Source of the DNA: a virus | Virus record (IMG/VR): IMGVR_UViG_3300029787_000182 | Coordinates: 1-33,508 of that record | Strand: one strand, 5' to 3' | Length of the DNA: 33,508 bases | In this document: piece after piece, positions 30,174 through 33,508 of the stretch | Layout: every line of letters begins with the position of its first letter | Numbering within the stretch: the stretch's first letter is position 1 | Notes under the pieces: model-generated | Seen by the model: only the letters and a program-made list of their open reading frames with translations | Told to the model about the DNA's origin: nothing | Database searches by the model: none | Position numbers and translations under genes: made by a program

Positions 30174-30181
30174 TATTTATA
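30174..30181 (-). promoter_or_regulatory. T4-type late promoter upstream of gp25
   Basis: The minus strand reads TATAAATA, identical to the T4 late core, in the gap between the 46-aa gene and gp25 and 18 bases before the gp25 ATG. With transcription starting about 6 bases downstream, the leader would be only about a dozen bases long. Confidence 0.78.
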
Positions 30182-30189
30182 CCGTTTTT

Positions 30190-30330
30190 TTAATTATTTT
30201 TTTGACTTTCACTTAGAAATAGAGGTTTTTCTTCCTCTTCTTCCTTAAAATATGCATCACCATCATATTCACTGATTAATTTTTTACCAGATTTTTCAAA
30301 TTCTTCACTTTTATCGACTTTAATAACCAT
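30190..30330 (-). CDS. 46-aa charged small protein, hypothetical
   Basis: An ORF of 46 codons read by hand: it starts MVIKVDKSEEFEKSGKKLIS, has EYDGDAYFKEEEEEKPLFLS and ends ESQKNN. An AAAGG motif lies about 8 bases before the ATG, which supports translation. It is very rich in Lys and Glu and has no membrane segment or cysteine. It fills most of the otherwise empty 205-base gap between the 236-aa gene and gp25, in the same direction, with a GATAAATA late-promoter-like site upstream. I do not recognise it. Tight packing elsewhere in the window makes a real gene likelier than a chance ORF. Confidence 0.6.
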   Translation of the reverse strand: MVIKVDKSEEFEKSGKKLISEYDGDAYFKEEEEEKPLFLSESQKNN

Positions 30331-30358
30331 TTTAATACCTTTAATGTCTGTAATAATT

Positions 30359-30366
30359 TATTTATC
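30359..30366 (-). promoter_or_regulatory. possible late promoter (GATAAATA)
   Basis: The minus strand reads GATAAATA at the 3' end of the 236-aa gene, overlapping its TAA stop, 29 bases before the ATG of the 46-aa ORF. It differs from the T4 late core at the first base only. Chance occurrence is possible. Confidence 0.35.
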
Positions 30367-31072
30367 CCAACTCTGGTTCAGTATTCTCAATTGCGGTATT
30401 TCCTGCTCCAATATTAGTATCAACTGATCTCTCTTTTGATGTTTTCCAAAAATAATTATCTTCTGACCCTAATCCATCACGATCATGACCATTCTCCACC
30501 TGATAGTACACGGTTGATACCTTAAAATCAGGAATCTTGGGTGTCTCAGGAGTGATACTGTTGTCATAGATCCTCATTCTGTTGTTTGGATAGAGGCAAA
30601 ACTGACCATTATCCAATTCAAGGAGGTTATGAGACTTATGTTCGGCAGGTTGTTCACTAGTTGAGTAATCAATCGCATCAACATCAGAGTGATAGTTGTC
30701 AAGAGTACATATGTACGTGCCCGTCTGATTGCCATAATCTCTTGTATAGACTTCATAGTGCATTGAACCGATAAACTGCTTCTGAACGGTAACAACTCCA
30801 TAGTCCATACAGTTCCAAAACTGTAGGTTATGAAGTGTCATATCGGGATCGGGTATCTCTGGAGACGAGAGAAACGCAGAAATCGGCAACTTATCAAACA
30901 TTGCTGCATACTCAGGTAGATAAGTTTCAAAATAAAAGGCACGACCAGGTATACTCTTTGCAGATACCCAGACTCCTTTGACAAATTCACCGTGACCACT
31001 CTTATGGTCGGTTAAGTATTCTTTTCTTACCCATACCTCATATGAGGGTAAGTTTGTAATTAATGTAGACAT
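30362..31072 (-). CDS. conserved phage protein of unknown function (236 aa)
   Basis: A 236-aa soluble protein starting MSTLITNLPSYEVWVRKEYL, with TDHKSGHGEFVKGVWVSAK, PGRAFYFETYLPEYAAMFDK, NCMDYGVVTVQKQF and GTYICTLDNYHSDVDAIDYS. The C-terminus is polar and likely disordered. There is no signal peptide or membrane segment. Its position between a C1q-like virion protein and gp25 recalls marine T4-like phages, where a protein of this type precedes the baseplate genes, but no role is known to me. Base composition is less AT-rich than in the giants. The ATG has no clear Shine-Dalgarno sequence and lies 16 bases after the upstream stop. A baseplate accessory role is only an inference from the neighbourhood. 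Confidence 0.75.
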   Translation of the reverse strand: MSTLITNLPSYEVWVRKEYLTDHKSGHGEFVKGVWVSAKSIPGRAFYFETYLPEYAAMFDKLPISAFLSSPEIPDPDMTLHNLQFWNCMDYGVVTVQKQFIGSMHYEVYTRDYGNQTGTYICTLDNYHSDVDAIDYSTSEQPAEHKSHNLLELDNGQFCLYPNNRMRIYDNSITPETPKIPDFKVSTVYYQVENGHDRDGLGSEDNYFWKTSKERSVDTNIGAGNTAIENTEPELG

Positions 31073-31088
31073 TGTTAAGTTGTTATAA

Positions 31089-31610
31089 TTATGCTATTAA
31101 ATGAATTCCCCACTGAAAATTATAATTACTATGAGTTCCATTGTGACTATTCCATCCCATTCCAATTCGAGTTCCTGCCGTAAACTCCCACATGTTAAAA
31201 TAAGTAACGTTAGCATAATCTTCTGAAGTATGATCCATCACTTCAACATAACTATCAAGTGGTAGATTTCCTCCTCCAGCCGTATATGCCATCACCCATA
31301 TCTCTCTAGCTGGATTAATGTTAGCATAAGATATATGTGCATTGACACCGTATACTCCAGTAACAGGACAGACGAATGTGTATGCATTCGCTCCTGATGT
31401 TGTCCAACCAGTTGTGCCTTTATTAATTTGAGCAGTTGCCTGAAGAATACCAGTATTTGCAACTGTGGTTGTCAATGAACCCACACCACCTAATGTAGTG
31501 CTCAGATTAGTTAATAAAATGGGTTTATCGATTGTTCCATCAGCATTTAAGGAAATATTATCTCTCGAACTAGTTATACTTCGAATTGCATTTACTTTTA
31601 ATGTTGACAT
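31089..31610 (-). CDS. C1q-like virion/fibre protein
   Basis: A 173-aa protein. The N-terminal 40 residues, STLKVNAIRSITSSRDNISL then NADGTIDKPI, are a fibre-attachment type start common in marine phage fibres. Residues 60-173 look like a C1q/TNF-type jelly roll: NKGTTGWTTSGANAYTFVCP, VTGVYGVNAHISYAN, then EFTAGTRIGMGW and FQWGIHLIA. C1q domains trimerise and often bind surface ligands, so this may be a short fibre tip or capsid decoration, which is inference. A strong Shine-Dalgarno sequence (AGGAGAA, 10-base spacer) overlaps the TAG stop of the 57-aa gene upstream, and an AATAAATA element lies further up. It appears to be the first structural gene of the run. Confidence 0.75.
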   Translation of the reverse strand: MSTLKVNAIRSITSSRDNISLNADGTIDKPILLTNLSTTLGGVGSLTTTVANTGILQATAQINKGTTGWTTSGANAYTFVCPVTGVYGVNAHISYANINPAREIWVMAYTAGGGNLPLDSYVEVMDHTSEDYANVTYFNMWEFTAGTRIGMGWNSHNGTHSNYNFQWGIHLIA

Positions 31611-31620
31611 TTTTTAACTA

Positions 31621-31643
31621 TTCTCCTACTCTTCATATTTATT
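31621..31643 (-). promoter_or_regulatory. RBS and possible late promoter for the C1q-like gene
   Basis: On the minus strand AATAAATA (31643 to 31636, one base off the T4 late core) lies 26 bases before the ATG. It is followed by AGGAGAA (31627 to 31621), the strongest Shine-Dalgarno sequence noticed in the window. Both elements overlap the last codons and the stop of the 57-aa gene. Confidence 0.45.
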
Positions 31644-31799
31644 CTGAATCTCAGTTGTAAGATCGAGAGGGTTCGGAAGATCACCATCATAAAACTCTTG
31701 TGCAAGATCTTCCATCAGATCGCAGTACTCTTCCTCCGTGAGATTCTTACCAAGAACCTCCTGACCTCTTCTTACCTTATATAACTCTTGTTTTTTCAT
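31626..31799 (-). CDS. small EEE-motif phage protein (57 aa)
   Basis: A 57-aa protein starting MKKQELYKVRRGQEVLGKNL, with TEEEYCDLMEDLAQEFYDGD and an acidic end. The frame is open upstream to 31964, but that part is the antiparallel-free shadow of the glycosyltransferase in another frame, so I take the ATG at 31799. This start overlaps the glycosyltransferase 3' end by 23 bases and is presumably coupled to it. The layout (a short strand, then KNLxEEEY, then a helix) is shared with the small protein just upstream of the glycosyltransferase. I know the type from marine phages as hypothetical proteins only. Confidence 0.65.
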   Translation of the reverse strand: MKKQELYKVRRGQEVLGKNLTEEEYCDLMEDLAQEFYDGDLPNPLDLTTEIQNKYEE

Positions 31800-32553
31800 G
31801 TCCGACACGAATTCGTGGGTCACACCAAATCTTGAAACCTGCTTCAATTGCATCGAGACAAAACGAGACATCTTCGCCGCACATATCCTGTACCTCACCA
31901 GACTCAAAGACCTGCATCTTTGGTGCGAACCATGGATAAGGTAATCCTTCGTGTTCGAATACACCTTTCTTAATTAATAACCATCCGAAACCTGTATAAT
32001 CTACGGTAAACGGCTTCTTACGTTTTGATATACTTTCGAGTGTTTCGTGATTCATCACACCACCATTGCTACGAAAATCATCTTCTTCCAACCAATGTGC
32101 CACCGATGTGGTTCTACCATCTTCGGTGCAATACCATCCTGCAACAATTTCTCTTTGCTCTTCACCTTCTGGGTTAGCATCTAAAACTAACTGAAAGAAC
32201 TTCTCTGAATTGAAAACAATGTCAGAGTCAATCCATAACTGATAATCATACTCTAACTTACCATCCCATGGAAGTTGTTTTGGTCCTCGAAGAACATTTG
32301 CACCAAGACACTTACAACGGGCAAAGTTAACCATTGATGAATAATCCTGTGATATCTGTATACTCCCACCACACTGTACAATATCAAAACATAGTTGTAC
32401 AAAATTCTTTAAGTATACGTATGATACTCCTCGACCTGGTAAACAAAAAACTATTTTTTTACCTTTTATTATTTCCTTTGCCCTTGCATAATCCCATTCA
32501 GGAGCCTTTTGAGCAGGGGGCTTCTTTGCTTTTACTGTAAATCCTTTTGCCAT
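31777..32553 (-). CDS. GT-A-type glycosyltransferase
   Basis: A 258-aa protein with the marks of a GT-A fold enzyme. After a Lys/Pro-rich start come a first strand KKIVFCLPGRGVSYVYL, then ISQDYSSMVNFARCKCLGAN, and the metal/nucleotide-sugar motif WIDSDIVF (DSD at 109-111). EIVAGWYC follows (135-142). An acceptor-side motif TGFGWLLIKKGVFE precedes CGEDVSFC (225-232, likely catalytic-base region) and a final VGHEKTRVI, where His252 could be the usual late metal ligand. Such enzymes in T4-like cyanophages may glycosylate virion proteins, DNA or host surface sugars; the acceptor cannot be read from the sequence. No signal peptide or membrane segment is seen. A sigma70-type promoter lies directly upstream, unlike the late promoters of the structural genes. 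Confidence 0.82.
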   Translation of the reverse strand: MAKGFTVKAKKPPAQKAPEWDYARAKEIIKGKKIVFCLPGRGVSYVYLKNFVQLCFDIVQCGGSIQISQDYSSMVNFARCKCLGANVLRGPKQLPWDGKLEYDYQLWIDSDIVFNSEKFFQLVLDANPEGEEQREIVAGWYCTEDGRTTSVAHWLEEDDFRSNGGVMNHETLESISKRKKPFTVDYTGFGWLLIKKGVFEHEGLPYPWFAPKMQVFESGEVQDMCGEDVSFCLDAIEAGFKIWCDPRIRVGHEKTRVI

Positions 32554-32573
32554 AATAGATTGCGATCAATTCA

Positions 32574-32602
32574 ATTCTAACTTATATAGAACGTTTTGTC
32601 AA
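32574..32602 (-). promoter_or_regulatory. sigma70-type promoter for the glycosyltransferase
   Basis: On the minus strand TTGACA (32602 to 32597) and TAGAAT (32579 to 32574) are separated by exactly 17 bases: a perfect -35, an optimal spacer and a 5/6 -10. The -35 box contains the TGA stop of the preceding small gene. The likely start is about 14 bases before the glycosyltransferase ATG, so the leader is very short and has no clear Shine-Dalgarno sequence. This is the form expected of an early promoter served by host polymerase. Confidence 0.65.
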
Positions 32603-32778
32603 TAAGAAGATTCATATATTGTAGAGTCTTCCACACCTAAATCTTTAACTTCTGTATATGTGATTTCTTCCTTCCAATATGATGTATACAACTTATTCCA
32701 TATTATATCAAACTCTTCTTCATTTAAATTCTTGAATAGGCATTTATCATTCAAATAAATGTGGTAACTTTTAAGCAT
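32599..32778 (-). CDS. small EEE-motif phage protein (59 aa)
   Basis: From the ATG at 32778 the protein is 59 aa: MLKSYHIYLNDKCLFKNLNE, then EEFDIIWNKLYTSYWKEEIT, YTEVKDLG and a YESSY end. The frame is also open to an ATG at 32811 (70 aa), but the 32778 start is preferred. It gives the ATGCTTAA overlap with the stop of the AbrB-like gene, and the sequence then begins like its relative at 31799. AAGAAGG lies directly before this ATG, too close for ideal spacing, so the choice is not certain. The match to the 57-aa protein (YxVxxxxxxLxKNLxEEE) makes the two likely paralogues. Function unknown. Confidence 0.68.
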   Translation of the reverse strand: MLKSYHIYLNDKCLFKNLNEEEFDIIWNKLYTSYWKEEITYTEVKDLGVEDSTIYESSY

Positions 32779-32947
32779 CCTTCTTGAGTGTGAGATAGAT
32801 TCCATCGACATCTAGATTCCATTTTAGCACAATATCCTCATACCAGTCAAGTTCGTTTACAACTTCTTCGGGAATTGTCATATGATATCTATCAGTTACT
32901 GGATCAATCTCTACAGTCGAATAAATTTCGTCAAAATTTTTTTTCAT
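32771..32947 (-). CDS. AbrB/SpoVT-like small DNA-binding protein (58 aa)
   Basis: A 58-codon ORF found by hand: MKKNFDEIYSTVEIDPVTDR, then YHMTIPEEVVNELDWYEDIV, then LKWNLDVDGIYLTLKKDA. The middle part follows the swapped-hairpin AbrB pattern (TIPExxxxELxWxEDxxLxW, then xGIYLTxK), as in MazE/SpoVT-AbrB proteins that dimerise and bind DNA. I recall similar mini-proteins in marine T4-like phages. It may be a transcription regulator or the antitoxin half of a pair; no clear toxin follows, since the next gene is the EEE-motif protein. TAGG lies 12 bases upstream, and the ATG overlaps a two-codon ORF (ATGAAATGA). It overlaps the next gene by 8 bases. Confidence 0.68.
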   Translation of the reverse strand: MKKNFDEIYSTVEIDPVTDRYHMTIPEEVVNELDWYEDIVLKWNLDVDGIYLTLKKDA

Positions 32948-33060
32948 TTCATGAAAACCTAGTGGTCGTTTTTATATATGCGAAAATTTTTTTTGACTCA
33001 TGGAATTTATATCTGTCTTTCGTAACACTTTGTAGACTAGGGGAGTCATGCGATTTTATA

Positions 33061-33083
33061 TAAGGGGGGCATCAACCCCCTTA
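33061..33083 (-). terminator. hairpin, likely terminator after the 80-aa gene
   Basis: An 8-bp perfect stem, TAAGGGGG paired with CCCCCTTA around a 7-base loop, lies 25 bases after the stop of the 80-aa gene. On the minus strand it is followed by TATATAAAAT rather than a pure T run, so it is a plausible but not textbook rho-independent terminator. Such a GC-rich stem stands out in this AT-rich region. Confidence 0.55.
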
Positions 33084-33107
33084 ACTGCTGTATTCACGAA
33101 CGAATGA

Positions 33108-33350
33108 CTACCTTATGTAACCATTCTCTGATTTGATAAACGCATCAAGTTGTTTGATGTTTAACTCAGGATTGAATGTAAAGTCTCTGTATGACTTATA
33201 AGAATCAAAGAAATCAACTCCTGCGATGTGATCGACACCCCACTCAAGGATTTCTGTTACGAAGTCTGCGAAGTCGTCGCATACACATGCCATGTTCTGA
33301 AAGTTGTCAACTTCTAAGATTCTTTTGATTACTCTGTCTGTTGGATTCAT
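33108..33350 (-). CDS. hypothetical protein (80 aa)
   Basis: An 80-aa acidic protein starting MNPTDRVIKRILEVDNFQNM, then ACVCDDFADFVTEILEWGVD, HIAGVDFFDSYKSYRDF and TFNPELNIKQLDAFIKSENG. It seems mainly helical, with two cysteines close together (CVC) and no membrane segment. I do not recognise it. Codon use is less AT-biased than in the structural genes. There is no Shine-Dalgarno sequence before the ATG (the leader reads CCCTTTCCCAA). It is flanked by a promoter-like region with repeats upstream and a hairpin downstream, which suggests a single-gene transcript, probably early. Confidence 0.62.
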   Translation of the reverse strand: MNPTDRVIKRILEVDNFQNMACVCDDFADFVTEILEWGVDHIAGVDFFDSYKSYRDFTFNPELNIKQLDAFIKSENGYIR

Positions 33351-33382
33351 TTGGGAAAGGGAATTAATTTGCTTATACTATT

Positions 33383-33421
33383 ATTATAATACCCCACCCA
33401 TACGAATGGGGTAACGAATGG
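33383..33421 (-). promoter_or_regulatory. promoter with overlapping palindrome and direct repeats
   Basis: The minus strand has TATAAT (33388 to 33383) about 33 bases before the ATG of the 80-aa gene. Just upstream is the inverted repeat TACCCCA / TGGGGTA (33390-33396 and 33407-33413), and within it a second possible stem CCCAT / ATGGG. The octamer CCATTCGT occurs twice with a 12-base period (33421-33414 and 33409-33402). The repeats cover the place of a -35 box, and no good -35 sequence is present. This suggests an operator or activator site; it is inferred from layout only. Confidence 0.45.
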
Positions 33422-33508
33422 ACAGTTGTTAAACCGTCACACTAGGTACATGCTGAGAGGTTTGGAAAATACTACCATACGATCATAAAAGTCAATCGTT
33501 GCCGTGGT

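Noticed and set aside
30574-30801. 75-aa minus-strand ORF inside the 236-aa gene.
   Set aside because: Overlaps completely a better gene in another frame and has no ribosome site or recognisable motif.
31800-31964. N-terminal extension of the 57-aa gene (112-aa version).
   Set aside because: It lies wholly within the glycosyltransferase gene in another frame; the extension has no phage-family motif, while the shorter start aligns with the related small protein.
32948-33050. A 25-codon minus-strand ORF starting MTPLVYKVLRK, a TATAAATT element (33004-33011), and a 62-codon plus-strand ORF at 32875-33063.
   Set aside because: No Shine-Dalgarno sequence or similarity; the plus-strand ORF covers the better supported AbrB-like gene, and the promoter-like element matches poorly.
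33437-33508. Open minus-strand frame of 23 codons from the right edge to a TGA, possibly the end of an upstream gene.
   Set aside because: Too short to separate from chance, with no recognisable motif; the flanking sequence is needed.

Overview
The window is the structural (morphogenesis) part of the genome of an AT-rich marine T4-like myovirus, most like the T4-type cyanophages of Prochlorococcus/Synechococcus; a T4-like pelagiphage of SAR11 is the main alternative. The evidence is a minus-strand run of genes in T4 order (25, 6, 7-like, 8, a DUF4815 giant, then 13, 14, 15, 16). It also carries marine-phage proteins that T4 lacks: a DUF6321-type protein, a DUF4815 giant, an AbrB-like mini-protein and GSGY-repeat baseplate proteins. 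Every gene I can support is on the minus strand, so transcription runs from high to low coordinates. No rRNA, tRNA, insertion sequence or CRISPR array was seen.

Right end (about 33.5 to 31.6 kb): a small accessory cluster. It holds an 80-aa orphan with a palindrome/direct-repeat promoter region and a hairpin after its stop, an AbrB/SpoVT-like 58-aa protein, two related small proteins that flank a GT-A-type glycosyltransferase, and a good sigma70-type promoter in front of the glycosyltransferase.

Middle right (31.6 to 30.2 kb): a C1q-like virion protein, a 236-aa conserved phage protein of unknown role and a 46-aa charged protein.

Baseplate block (30.2 to 6.3 kb): gp25, gp6, a 4201-residue gp7-like giant, gp8, and a 2447-residue DUF4815 protein in the position of T4 gp10. 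Together these should form the baseplate wedges and peripheral fibres or knobs. The two giants alone fill about 20 kb. They are built largely of recurring short beta-rich modules that also appear in gp8 and gp14.

Left block (6.3 to 0 kb): a 68-aa and a 113-aa small virion-type protein, a 568-aa repetitive fibre, then neck proteins gp13 and gp14, tail-completion protein gp15, small terminase gp16, and a DUF6321-type protein cut by the window edge. The large terminase (gp17) would be expected beyond the left edge.

Most neighbours overlap by 1 to 23 bases (TAATG, ATGA or TGATG junctions), which suggests translational coupling. T4-type late promoters (TATAAATA) sit exactly 18 bases before the start codons of gp25 and gp8, and weaker variants lie before three other genes. 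No gap exceeds 300 bases.
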